A stretch of DNA of 13,182 bases, taken from the NCBI GenBank assembly GCA_036559705.1, contig DATBSP010000104.1:1-13182 (forward strand). The letters are read 5' to 3'. This stretch comes from Hyphomicrobium_A sp036559705 (lineage in GTDB: Bacteria; Pseudomonadota; Alphaproteobacteria; Rhizobiales; Hyphomicrobiaceae). The notes under the pieces are model-generated. The model saw only the letters and a list, made by a program, of their open reading frames with translations, ran no database searches and was not told the DNA's origin. The translations under genes and the position numbers were made by a program. Shown here one piece after another: positions 7,483-13,182 of the stretch. How positions within the stretch are numbered: position 1 is the first letter of the stretch; each line of letters starts with the position of its first letter.

Positions 7483-8010
7483 TCAATGCTTCTTGAGCGG
7501 CGCCGTCTCCACAACGGAGCTCTCGAAGGCGATGTGCGCCGCTTCATGCGCGGCGGCCGGCTCGGCGGCAATCTCACCGAGCACCTCGTGGAAATCCGAC
7601 GCCTCGCGGAAATCGCGATAAACGGAGGCAAAGCGCACGTAGGCGACGGGGTCGAGGCCACGCAGGGCCTCCATGACGAGGCCGCCGATCGTCGAGGACG
7701 CAACCTCGCTCTCGCCGGCGTTCTCCAGCTGGCGCACCAGCCCCGACACCATCCGCTCGATGCGCTCGCGATCGATGGGACGCTTGCGCAGCGCGACCTC
7801 GACCGAACGCATCAGCTTGTCGCGATCGAAGGCAACCTTGCGGCCGGAGCGCTTGACGACGAGTAATTCGCGCAGTTGCACGCGCTCAAACGTCGTGAAG
7901 CGCCCGCCGCAGTCCGGGCACACGCGGCGCCGACGGATGGCCGCGTTCTCCTCGGTCGGACGGCTGTCCTTCACTTGCGTATTTTCGCCGGCGCAATACG
8001 GGCAGCGCAT
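7483..8010 (-). CDS. nrdR: Transcriptional repressor NrdR of ribonucleotide reductase genes
   Basis: A 175-residue regulator. The N-terminal zinc ribbon has MRCPYCAGENTQVKDSR and later RRVCPDCGGRFTTFERV, giving the four zinc cysteines. It is followed by an ATP-cone domain (about 45-140) with VVKRSGRKVAFDRDKLMRS and VAYVRFASVYRDF. NrdR senses ATP/dATP and represses nrd operons. A C-terminal Ala/His-rich tail of roughly 25 residues extends beyond the core family length. The frame opens one codon earlier with TTG, but the ATG at 8008-8010 gives the canonical MRCPYC start and has GGGGAGG five bases upstream. It heads the riboflavin cluster, 135 bases after glyA, behind a hairpin. No convincing promoter was seen in the gap, so it may rely on read-through or on a non-consensus promoter. 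Confidence 0.95.
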   Translation of the reverse strand: MRCPYCAGENTQVKDSRPTEENAAIRRRRVCPDCGGRFTTFERVQLRELLVVKRSGRKVAFDRDKLMRSVEVALRKRPIDRERIERMVSGLVRQLENAGESEVASSTIGGLVMEALRGLDPVAYVRFASVYRDFREASDFHEVLGEIAAEPAAAHEAAHIAFESSVVETAPLKKH

Positions 8011-8015
8011 CAAGG

Positions 8016-8022
8016 CCTCCCC
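8016..8022 (-). promoter_or_regulatory. Ribosome binding site deciding the nrdR start
   Basis: GGGGAGG on the minus strand lies five bases before the ATG at 8008-8010. It favours that ATG over the preceding TTG codon, which would leave only two bases of spacing. Confidence 0.6.
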
Positions 8023-8092
8023 TTCGCCCGCCGGCTCCTGCCGTCGCCGCGCGGTGGATGACTACTTAGCCGTAGCGGCAGCACAGAAGCAA

Positions 8093-8125
8093 CGAGGCGC
8101 GCCGGGATATCCCAAGCGCGCCTCG
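8093..8125 (-). terminator. Nested hairpin between glyA and nrdR (terminator or attenuator-like)
   Basis: A perfect 10-bp inverted repeat, CGAGGCGCGC at 8093-8102 against GCGCGCCTCG at 8116-8125, encloses a second palindrome, GGGATATCCC at 8104-8113. It starts about 20 bases after the glyA stop. In the direction of glyA it is followed by GTTGCTTCTGTG, which is only moderately T-rich, so termination may be partial. That would fit glyA being expressed more highly than the nrdR-rib genes behind it. It could alternatively be an mRNA-stabilising 3' structure. Confidence 0.55.
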
Positions 8126-8145
8126 CTCGTGTTGGTAACTGACGA

Positions 8146-9447
8146 TCAGGAGTAGATGGGGAAGCGCTTGCACAAATCGATGGCCTGCGCCTTGACCTTG
8201 GCTTCGACCGCGCCATTGTCCTCGGCGCCGTTCTTGGCGAGACCGTCGAGCACCTCGGCGATCATGCGGCCGATCTCCTGGAACTCGGCGACGCCGAAGC
8301 CGCGCGTCGTGCCGGCCGGGGCGCCGAGGCGCACGCCGGAGGTGACCATCGGCTTCTCCGGGTCGAACGGCACGCCGTTCTTGTTGCAGGTGATATGCGC
8401 GCGCTCCATCGCCTTCTCGGAGGTGTTGCCGGTCAGCTTCTTGGGGCGCAGGTCGAGCAGGATGAGATGCGTGTCGGTGCCGCCGGAGACGAGCGCGAAG
8501 CCCGAGTTGACCAGCACCTCGCCCATCGCCTTGGCGTTCTCGATGACGTTCTTGGCGTAGATCTTGAAGTCGGGACGCAGTGCCTCGCCGAAGGCCACGG
8601 CCTTGGCGGCAATGATGTGCATCAGCGGGCCGCCCTGGATGCCCGGGAAGATTGCCGAGTTGATCTTCTTGGCGATGTCCGCGTCGTTGGTCAGGATCAT
8701 GCCGCCGCGCGGCCCGCGCAACGTCTTGTGCGTCGTCGTGGTGACGACGTGCGCGTGCGGGAACGGGCTCGGATGCTGGCCGCCGGCGACGAGACCGGCA
8801 AAGTGCGCCATGTCGACCATCAGGTAGGCGCCCACCTCGTTGGCGATGGCGCGGAAGTCGGCGAACTCGAACTGGCGCGGGTAGGCGGAGCCGCCGGCGA
8901 TGATGATGCGCGGGCGATGCTCGAGGGCGAGCTTATAAACCTCGTCCATGTCGACGCGGTGCGTGTCGGGGCGAACCATGTACGATACCGGCTTGAACCA
9001 CTTGCCTGACTGGTTGACGGGCGAGCCGTGCGTCAAGTGACCGCCCGCGGCGAGGCTGAGGCCGAGGATAGTGTCGCCTGGCGCGGCGAGCGCGTTGAAC
9101 ACACCCTGGTTCGCCTGGCTTCCCGAATTCGGCTGCACGTTGGCGAAGCCGCAGCCGAACAGCTTCTTGGCGCGGTCGATGGCGAGCTGCTCGACGATGT
9201 CGACGTACTGACAGCCGCCGTAGTAGCGCCGGCCGGGATAGCCTTCTGCGTACTTGTTGGTCAGCACGCTGCCGGCCGCTTCCAGCACAGCCTTCGAGAC
9301 GATGTTCTCCGAGGCGATCAGCTCGATCTCATGTTGCTGGCGGCCAAGCTCCTTGCCGATCGCATCGGCGACCTCCGGATCGCCGTCGGCAATGCTGGCG
9401 GTGAAAAATCCGCTCTTGGAGACGGGCTCGGCCTTGGCGTTAAACAT
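8146..9447 (-). CDS. glyA: Serine hydroxymethyltransferase
   Basis: A 433-residue PLP enzyme that converts serine and tetrahydrofolate to glycine and 5,10-methylene-tetrahydrofolate in the cytosol, the main source of one-carbon units. Family features in order: RQQHEIELIASENIVS (37-51), TNKYAEGYPGRRYYGGCQYVD split over 63-83, NVQPNSGSQAN (103-113), VDMAHFAGLVAGG (211-223) and the PLP-lysine site VTTTTHKTLRGPRGG (235-249) with Lys241. The length is typical. The ATG at 9445-9447 has AAGGA nine bases upstream. A candidate promoter and a palindrome lie in the 172-base gap to hemA, and a strong hairpin lies downstream, so it may be mostly monocistronic with some read-through into nrdR. Its product glycine is the substrate of the adjacent hemA. 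Confidence 0.97.
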   Translation of the reverse strand: MFNAKAEPVSKSGFFTASIADGDPEVADAIGKELGRQQHEIELIASENIVSKAVLEAAGSVLTNKYAEGYPGRRYYGGCQYVDIVEQLAIDRAKKLFGCGFANVQPNSGSQANQGVFNALAAPGDTILGLSLAAGGHLTHGSPVNQSGKWFKPVSYMVRPDTHRVDMDEVYKLALEHRPRIIIAGGSAYPRQFEFADFRAIANEVGAYLMVDMAHFAGLVAGGQHPSPFPHAHVVTTTTHKTLRGPRGGMILTNDADIAKKINSAIFPGIQGGPLMHIIAAKAVAFGEALRPDFKIYAKNVIENAKAMGEVLVNSGFALVSGGTDTHLILLDLRPKKLTGNTSEKAMERAHITCNKNGVPFDPEKPMVTSGVRLGAPAGTTRGFGVAEFQEIGRMIAEVLDGLAKNGAEDNGAVEAKVKAQAIDLCKRFPIYS

Positions 9448-9504
9448 CGGTCTCTGTCCTTGTTATCACGGCAGATGAATGGGTTGAATTCGAGCGCGCG
9501 GGGC

Positions 9505-9516
9505 AGCCTATAGGCT
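9505..9516. repeat. 12-bp perfect palindrome in the glyA leader
   Basis: AGCCTATAGGCT is a perfect palindrome located 58-69 bases before the glyA start. It falls at about the predicted transcription start of the candidate promoter at 9524-9552, so it could be an operator or a short leader hairpin. Chance occurrence is possible; no family operator was recognised. Confidence 0.4.
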
Positions 9517-9523
9517 TGCGTCC

Positions 9524-9552
9524 ATAGTATGGCCGCGCCGCTTCTGGCTCAA
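9524..9552 (-). promoter_or_regulatory. Candidate sigma-70 promoter of glyA
   Basis: On the minus strand, TTGAGC (9547-9552) and TACTAT (9524-9529) are separated by exactly 17 bases. The -10 hexamer matches the consensus at five of six positions. Transcription would start near 9517, leaving a leader of about 70 bases before glyA. The -10 lies inside a small dyad, CCATA-G-TATGG (9522-9532). This is read by eye, without a scoring matrix. Confidence 0.42.
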
Positions 9553-9619
9553 GCCGTACCGCTTATCGCGGTTTCCAACTAGCGATTTTTAGGGGGTGCG
9601 CCGAAGCGCAGCGGGGCGG

Positions 9620-10855
9620 TTACTCGGCCGCCAGCCGCACGACCTGGCCCTTGGACAGTGGGCAAGCCTCCCACAGCTCGGTCAGTGCCGAGATGAGGTG
9701 ATCGACCTGCGCGGGCGTGTGCACCGGCGAAGGCGTCAGCCGGATCCGCTCGGTGCCGCGCGGCACGGTCGGATAGTTGATTGGCTGCACGTAGATCGCA
9801 TAATGCTCAAGAAGGGCGTCGGTCACCGCCTTGCAGTGGACCGGATCGCCGATGGTCACGGGCACGATGTGGCTCGGCGACATGACGACCGGCAGGCCGG
9901 CTTCGACCAGGCGGCTCCTAACCAAGTCGGCGCGCTCTTGAATTTGCGCGCGCTCGATGGTGCTCGACTTGAGGTGGCGGATGCTGACCACGGCACCGGC
10001 GGCCAGCGCCGGAGCGAGCGAGGTCGTGAAGATGAACCCGGCGGCGTAGGAGCGGATGGCGTCGCAGCAATCGCGGGAGGCCGCGATGTAGCCGCCCATG
10101 ACGCCGAAACCCTTGGCGAGCGTGCCGTTGATGATGTCGACGCGGCCCATGACGCTGTCGCGCTCGGCGATGCCGCCACCGCGCGGGCCATAAAGGCCGA
10201 CGGCGTGCACCTCATCGAGGTAAGTCAAGGCGCCATACTTCTCGGCGACGTCGCAGATGGCGGCGATGGGGGCGATGTGACCGTCCATCGAGTAGACGCT
10301 CTCGAAGGCGATAATCTTGGGCGTGGCGCGATCGAACTCCTTGAGCTGCGCCTCGAGATCCTCAATGTCGTTGTGGCGCCAGATGCGCTTCGGCCCGCGG
10401 CCATGGCGGATTCCGGCGATCATCGAGGCGTGGTTTTTCTCGTCGGAAAAGATGACGGCGCCCGGCAGCAGCTGGGCGAGCGTCGCCAGCGTTGAATCGT
10501 TGGCGACGTAAGCCGAGGTGAACAGCAGCGCCGCTTCCTTACCGTGCAGGTCGGCGAGCTCGGCCTCGAGTTCCACGTGGTAGTGCGTCGTGCCGGCGAT
10601 GTTGCGCGTGCCGCCGGAGCCGGCGCCGACCGTATCGATCGCCTCGTGCATGGCGGCGATCACGGCCGGATGCTGGCCCATGCCGAGATAGTCGTTCGAG
10701 CACCAGACGGTGATGGGACGCGCGGGCTGGGACTTGTTGAAGTGCTCGGCCGAAGGATATGCGCCGCGCCGGCGTTTCAGATCGGCGAATACGCGGTAGC
10801 GGCCTTCGCGATGGACGGCGTCCAGCGCATCTCTGAACTTTTTAGCGTAGTCCAT
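9620..10855 (-). CDS. hemA: 5-aminolevulinate synthase (C4 pathway)
   Basis: A 411-residue PLP enzyme condensing glycine and succinyl-CoA to 5-aminolevulinate, the first step of haem synthesis in alphaproteobacteria. With this start the numbering agrees with the Rhodobacter enzyme: the PLP lysine is Lys248 in NGTLAKGFGVMGG, and the cofactor-contacting Asp214 and His217 lie in TYLDEVHAVGLYG. Other marks are the opening MDYAKKFRDAL..VHREGRYRVF, WCSNDYLGMGQHP (51-63), and GAGSGGTRNIAGTTHYH (77-93). The open frame extends 30 codons further upstream, but that part (MIAGATIDTLLAMAG) is not family-like. The ATG at 10853-10855 fits homologues, although the nearest GGGAG is 14 bases away. A weak promoter-like pair, TTGCTC and GATGAT with a 17-base spacer (10890-10918), lies just upstream. 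ldtP ends about 160 bases upstream and glyA follows 172 bases downstream on the same strand. Confidence 0.96.
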   Translation of the reverse strand: MDYAKKFRDALDAVHREGRYRVFADLKRRRGAYPSAEHFNKSQPARPITVWCSNDYLGMGQHPAVIAAMHEAIDTVGAGSGGTRNIAGTTHYHVELEAELADLHGKEAALLFTSAYVANDSTLATLAQLLPGAVIFSDEKNHASMIAGIRHGRGPKRIWRHNDIEDLEAQLKEFDRATPKIIAFESVYSMDGHIAPIAAICDVAEKYGALTYLDEVHAVGLYGPRGGGIAERDSVMGRVDIINGTLAKGFGVMGGYIAASRDCCDAIRSYAAGFIFTTSLAPALAAGAVVSIRHLKSSTIERAQIQERADLVRSRLVEAGLPVVMSPSHIVPVTIGDPVHCKAVTDALLEHYAIYVQPINYPTVPRGTERIRLTPSPVHTPAQVDHLISALTELWEACPLSKGQVVRLAAE

Positions 10856-11014
10856 CAGGCGACTTTCAACTCCCTTGGCATTTTTTCTTATCATCGCCCG
10901 GCCAGCCATGGCGAGCAACGTGTCTATTGTCGCGCCGGCAATCAAGGTCCGCGCGAAAAGTTCGGCGATGTTCAGGTGACGACCGTGATCCCGATCTGCT
11001 GTGCGGCACGGACG

Positions 11015-12268
11015 TTAGTATGCCGCAGCGACCTCGCCGACCCCGTCTTTCTGGTAGATGTCGGGCCGGAATTGGATGACGCCATCCTGCGTCGCCCAGG
11101 CCGTGACATAGGCGAAATAGAGCGTCACTGGCTTGCGCAACCGCACCGTTTTTGTCGTGCCTGTTTCCTTGAGGTGCTGAACCTGCTGGGCGATTCCCTG
11201 CCCAGTCAGCAGCCACGTTGCAAGCTCCGCGATGTTTTGCACGCGCACACATCCCGAGCTGGCAGCTCGGAAATTACGCCCGAATACGGACTCCTTCGGA
11301 CTGTCGTGCATATAGACCGAACTCGAATTTGCGAAGTTGATCTTCAGGAAGCCGAGCGGGTTATCTTTTCCCGGCACTTGCCGATACGACAGCTGGGTCG
11401 GACGCGACGTCGTCCAATCGATGGACTCGGGATCGACTTTTTTGCCACCCTCGTAGGCGTCGATGCCGAACTTCACGAGCACGCTTTCAGCGCCGTTCTG
11501 CTGCATGTCGCGGCCCTTAGGGATCAGGTCTTCCTTGATCACGGTCGGCGGCAACGTCCACATCGGGTTGAACGCCAGATCGGTGATAGTCGAGCGCAGC
11601 AGCGGCGTCGGGCGATCCGGCTTGCCGACGACCCCCGAATGACGCGAGACGACGGTGTTGTTCTCCACCGCCTCGACCTGCGCGGCGGGGATATTGACCA
11701 GCACGTAGCGCTTCCCGACGATCTTCGTGAGGTCAGTCAGCCGCGTGAGGTTGGCCTTGAGCTGCGCAAGGCGCACCTCGGAAGGTACGTTGAGCGCGGC
11801 GATGGTGCGTTTGTCGACGATGCCTGTCGGCGCCAGTCCGTTCGATGCTTGGAATCGCTTCACCGCCGTATCGAGGTCGGTGCTGAAGTAGTCTGGATAG
11901 CTTGAACCGGCGGCAAGATCGCCAGACCGCATCAAGCGCCGGTGCAGGGTGGCGACGGCCGGGTGGGTCGCCCCCGGCTCGAGTTCCACCTCGGGCATCA
12001 GCGGAAAGCCGCCGGTGGCGACGATTTCTTCGTAACGGGCAATGGCAGCCTTGGTCGGAGCGAGGTTGGCTTTCGACAGGGTGGGGTAACCCCTTGGTGG
12101 GGTGGCATGCCACTCTTTGATGAAGCTGCGGTCATAGCCGCTGTTGTATTGGGAGGCACCTTCTCCGACGGGGCCAAATTGAATCTGTGCAGCGGCCGGC
12201 GCAGCTACGATCAGCACGGTCATTCCGGCACTCAGCGCGGTCGCCCGTTTCCCCCACGTAGAGCTCAC
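11015..12268 (-). CDS. ldtP: YcbB-like murein L,D-transpeptidase, probable LdtR target LdtP
   Basis: A 417-residue secreted enzyme expected to form 3-3 peptidoglycan crosslinks. A clear signal peptide occupies residues 1-27: basic WGKR, a hydrophobic core ATALSAGMTVLIVAAP, and cleavage after AAA. A peptidoglycan-binding-type domain follows at about 100-160 (AVKRFQASNGLAPTGIVDKR), then the YkuD domain at about 185-355 with His321 (YMHDSP) and Cys340 in ASSGCVRV. The longest frame starts with ATG at 12319 but lacks a ribosome binding site and would put 17 extra residues before the signal peptide. The GTG at 12266-12268 has GGGAGG seven bases upstream and was chosen. The ldtR gene lies just upstream on the same strand but ends in a terminator, so ldtP likely has its own promoter in the 12269-12440 region. 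The symbol rests on the ldtR neighbour and the family. Confidence 0.88.
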   Translation of the reverse strand: MSSTWGKRATALSAGMTVLIVAAPAAAQIQFGPVGEGASQYNSGYDRSFIKEWHATPPRGYPTLSKANLAPTKAAIARYEEIVATGGFPLMPEVELEPGATHPAVATLHRRLMRSGDLAAGSSYPDYFSTDLDTAVKRFQASNGLAPTGIVDKRTIAALNVPSEVRLAQLKANLTRLTDLTKIVGKRYVLVNIPAAQVEAVENNTVVSRHSGVVGKPDRPTPLLRSTITDLAFNPMWTLPPTVIKEDLIPKGRDMQQNGAESVLVKFGIDAYEGGKKVDPESIDWTTSRPTQLSYRQVPGKDNPLGFLKINFANSSSVYMHDSPKESVFGRNFRAASSGCVRVQNIAELATWLLTGQGIAQQVQHLKETGTTKTVRLRKPVTLYFAYVTAWATQDGVIQFRPDIYQKDGVGEVAAAY

Positions 12269-12273
12269 GACTG

Positions 12274-12281
12274 CCCCTCCC
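12274..12281 (-). promoter_or_regulatory. Ribosome binding site deciding the ldtP GTG start
   Basis: GGGAGGGG on the minus strand, with its GGGAGG core seven bases before the GTG at 12266-12268. It is the strongest ribosome binding site in the region and places the start directly in front of the signal peptide. Confidence 0.6.
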
Positions 12282-12371
12282 GCCTCATGAAACGGATCGC
12301 TTGTTCGGCCGGTGCCCATCGGCTTGATCTACAAACCGCCGGAATATTTCAGATAAACTCGACTCCTTGCA

Positions 12372-12380
12372 AAGGCAAAA
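12372..12380 (-). promoter_or_regulatory. Candidate regulatory box upstream of ldtP
   Basis: The plus-strand reading AAGGCAAAA, followed by TTA, lies about 104 bases before the ldtP start. A similar AAGGCATAAAACTA lies 67 bases before ldtR (13086-13099) in the same orientation. On the minus strand it overlaps a promoter-like TTGCCT. Shared elements upstream of both genes would suit LdtR binding, but similarity over so few bases is weak evidence. Confidence 0.22.
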
Positions 12381-12439
12381 TTACCCGTCGGTGCCCGGGC
12401 AAGCAAGCGGCGACCTGGCGCGAGAAGCAAAGGCGGGGG

Positions 12440-12477
12440 AAAAAGATAAAGGAATTGCAAGGTTACCCTGCAACTCC
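12440..12477 (-). terminator. Rho-independent terminator of ldtR
   Basis: On the minus strand, GGAGTTGCAGG (12467-12477) can pair with CCTTGCAATTCC (12451-12462) across a GTAA loop, with one G-U pair and one bulge. It is followed at once by TTTATCTTTTT (12440-12450). The structure begins about 32 bases after the ldtR stop, in the expected orientation. A weaker 6-bp inverted repeat, CGACTG/CAGTCG, precedes it. This separates ldtR from ldtP transcription. Confidence 0.7.
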
Positions 12478-12509
12478 TGCCGACTGGCGCTTATCAGTCG
12501 ATCCAAAGA

Positions 12510-13019
12510 TTAGAGGCGGTAGCGGATCTGGTCCGACCAGAAGCGCTCGAGTCGAACGAGCGCTTTGTTGAGGCCGCGGAAGTCCTCCTCGGACACTTCG
12601 CCGACGGTCTCGACCGAGCCGAGCTGGCGCTGGTACAGCTTCCGCACCACCTCGCAAGCTTCCTTGCCCTTGTCGGTCAGGCTGACGCGCACGCTGCGGC
12701 GGTCGGTCTCCGACCGCTTGTAGTGCAGGTAGCCCATATCGACGAGCTTCTTGAGATTGTAGGAGACGTTCGAGCCGAGATAGTAGCCGCGCGTCTTGAG
12801 CTCGCCCGCGGTCAGCTCGCTGTCACCGATATTATAGAGCAGCAGGGCCTGCACGCTGTTGAGGTCGGCGCCGCCGAGACGGTCGAACTCGTCCTTGATC
12901 ACATCGAGCAGCAACCGATGCAGTCTTTCGACGAGGCGCAACGCCTGCAGATACTCGGAGCGAAAATTTTCAGTCTGCGTTGGCGCACGATGGCGCGCCA
13001 CATCGAGCGCAACACTCAT
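12510..13019 (-). CDS. ldtR: LdtR-type MarR family transcriptional regulator
   Basis: A 169-residue winged-helix regulator of the LdtR group, known from 'Candidatus Liberibacter asiaticus' and rhizobia, where it controls an L,D-transpeptidase gene and stress tolerance. Seen here: the dimerisation helix SEYLQALRLVERLHRLLLDV (21-40), the DNA-binding core LNSVQALLLYNIG and ELTAGELKTRGYYLGSNVSY (beginning near 53 and 68), the recognition helix around 82-95, and a wing with the MarR Asp-Arg motif (TDRRSVRVSLTDKG, 105-118). The TRGYYLGSNVSYNLKKLV stretch is characteristic of this group. The C-terminal helices complete the dimer interface. The ATG at 13017-13019 has GAGG five bases upstream. ldtP lies immediately downstream on the same strand, which supports the assignment. 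Whether it activates or represses here cannot be read from sequence. Confidence 0.92.
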   Translation of the reverse strand: MSVALDVARHRAPTQTENFRSEYLQALRLVERLHRLLLDVIKDEFDRLGGADLNSVQALLLYNIGDSELTAGELKTRGYYLGSNVSYNLKKLVDMGYLHYKRSETDRRSVRVSLTDKGKEACEVVRKLYQRQLGSVETVGEVSEEDFRGLNKALVRLERFWSDQIRYRL

Positions 13020-13117
13020 AACTGCCTCACACTGTTTGACGCCGGGTCCCGGGTATTTTGTTTTGTCCGGGTTACGACAAGAGGTAAGGCATAAAACTAA
13101 AAGTCAGCTAAATACCT

Positions 13118-13135
13118 ATAGTAAATCAATAGTAA
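13118..13135. repeat. Two direct copies of ATAGTAA spaced 11 bp apart upstream of ldtR
   Basis: ATAGTAA occurs at 13118-13124 and again at 13129-13135, start to start 11 bp, or about one turn of the helix. One copy coincides with the candidate -10 hexamer and the other lies in the spacer. Such spacing on one DNA face is typical of regulator sites, but with AT-rich heptamers chance is a real alternative. Confidence 0.4.
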
Positions 13136-13146
13136 CGGGGTGTCGG
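13118..13146 (-). promoter_or_regulatory. Candidate ldtR promoter with repeated -10-like element
   Basis: On the minus strand, CCGACA (13141-13146) and TACTAT (13118-13123) are separated by 17 bases, with the -10 matching consensus at five of six positions. Transcription would begin near 13110, about 90 bases before ldtR. The surrounding region is clearly more AT-rich than the genes. This is an eye-read prediction. Confidence 0.38.
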
Positions 13147-13182
13147 CGGAACACTCGATTTACCATAGCACGCTCGCTTATG

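Noticed and set aside
8011..8145. Possible FMN riboswitch before nrdR-ribD
   Set aside because: The gap is only 135 bases and is filled by the nested hairpin, a short spacer and the ribosome binding site. The conserved RFN sequence blocks were not seen. A covariance search would settle it.
9558..9572. Hairpin ACCGC-TTATC-GCGGT downstream of hemA as terminator
   Set aside because: The stem is only five base pairs and on the minus strand no T-run follows, so it cannot be supported as a terminator.
10856..10945. N-terminal extension of HemA by 30 codons
   Set aside because: The added residues do not resemble the family, and the shorter start reproduces the known numbering of the PLP lysine as Lys248.
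10544..11905. 453-codon plus-strand open frame opposite hemA and ldtP
   Set aside because: It lies antisense to two well-supported genes and has no family features. Long antisense frames are expected in GC-rich DNA. The same applies to those at 9596-10495, 4022-4804 and 4914-5750.
12269..12319. ATG start of ldtP at 12319
   Set aside because: It has no ribosome binding site and places 17 residues ahead of a standard signal peptide, whereas the GTG at 12268 has a strong site at ideal spacing.
1..13182. A novel defence, mobile or biosynthetic system
   Set aside because: All recognisable genes are conserved housekeeping or cell-envelope genes in a compact, single-strand layout. No integrase, repeats, att sites or clusters of unknown genes were seen.

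Overview
The window reads as ordinary core chromosome of a GC-rich alphaproteobacterium, most likely of the order Hyphomicrobiales (Rhizobiales). The pointers are an LdtR-type MarR regulator beside an L,D-transpeptidase, a C4-pathway 5-aminolevulinate synthase, the gene order glyA-nrdR-ribD-ribE-ribBA-ribH-nusB-thiL, and a RibBA whose second half has lost the GTP cyclohydrolase II zinc ligands. The genus cannot be fixed from the sequence. Every convincing gene lies on the minus strand, so transcription runs from right to left. No tRNA, rRNA, IS element, integrase, CRISPR array or phage gene was seen.

From right to left: (1) ldtR, with an AT-rich upstream region, a candidate promoter and a good intrinsic terminator; (2) ldtP, a secreted YcbB-like L,D-transpeptidase that is the probable LdtR target; (3) hemA, 5-aminolevulinate synthase; (4) glyA, serine hydroxymethyltransferase, with a plausible sigma-70 promoter and a 12-bp palindrome near the predicted start of transcription; (5) a strong nested hairpin, then a tightly packed cluster nrdR-ribD-ribE-ribBA-ribH-nusB-thiL in which most junctions are short overlaps or gaps of a few bases; (6) a second, divergent YcbB-like L,D-transpeptidase; (7) a small SRPBCC-fold protein; (8) at the left edge, the first 41 codons of a DUF962/Mpo1-like gene that runs out of the window.

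Functionally the centre is a cofactor block. GlyA makes glycine and methylene-tetrahydrofolate, and HemA uses glycine for haem. RibD, RibE, RibBA and RibH cover riboflavin synthesis apart from a catalytically competent GTP cyclohydrolase II, which must be encoded elsewhere if this reading of RibBA is right. ThiL makes thiamine diphosphate. NrdR represses ribonucleotide reductase genes and NusB serves antitermination. The cofactor block is flanked by two cell-wall crosslinking enzymes, one of them beside its likely regulator.

Several gene starts were moved from the longest open frame to internal starts with better ribosome binding sites or family agreement (ldtP, nrdR, ribD, thiL, hemA and the second transpeptidase). 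I found no evidence of a novel defence, mobile or biosynthetic system. The most informative oddities are the degenerate RibA half of RibBA and the regulatory DNA around glyA and ldtR/ldtP.
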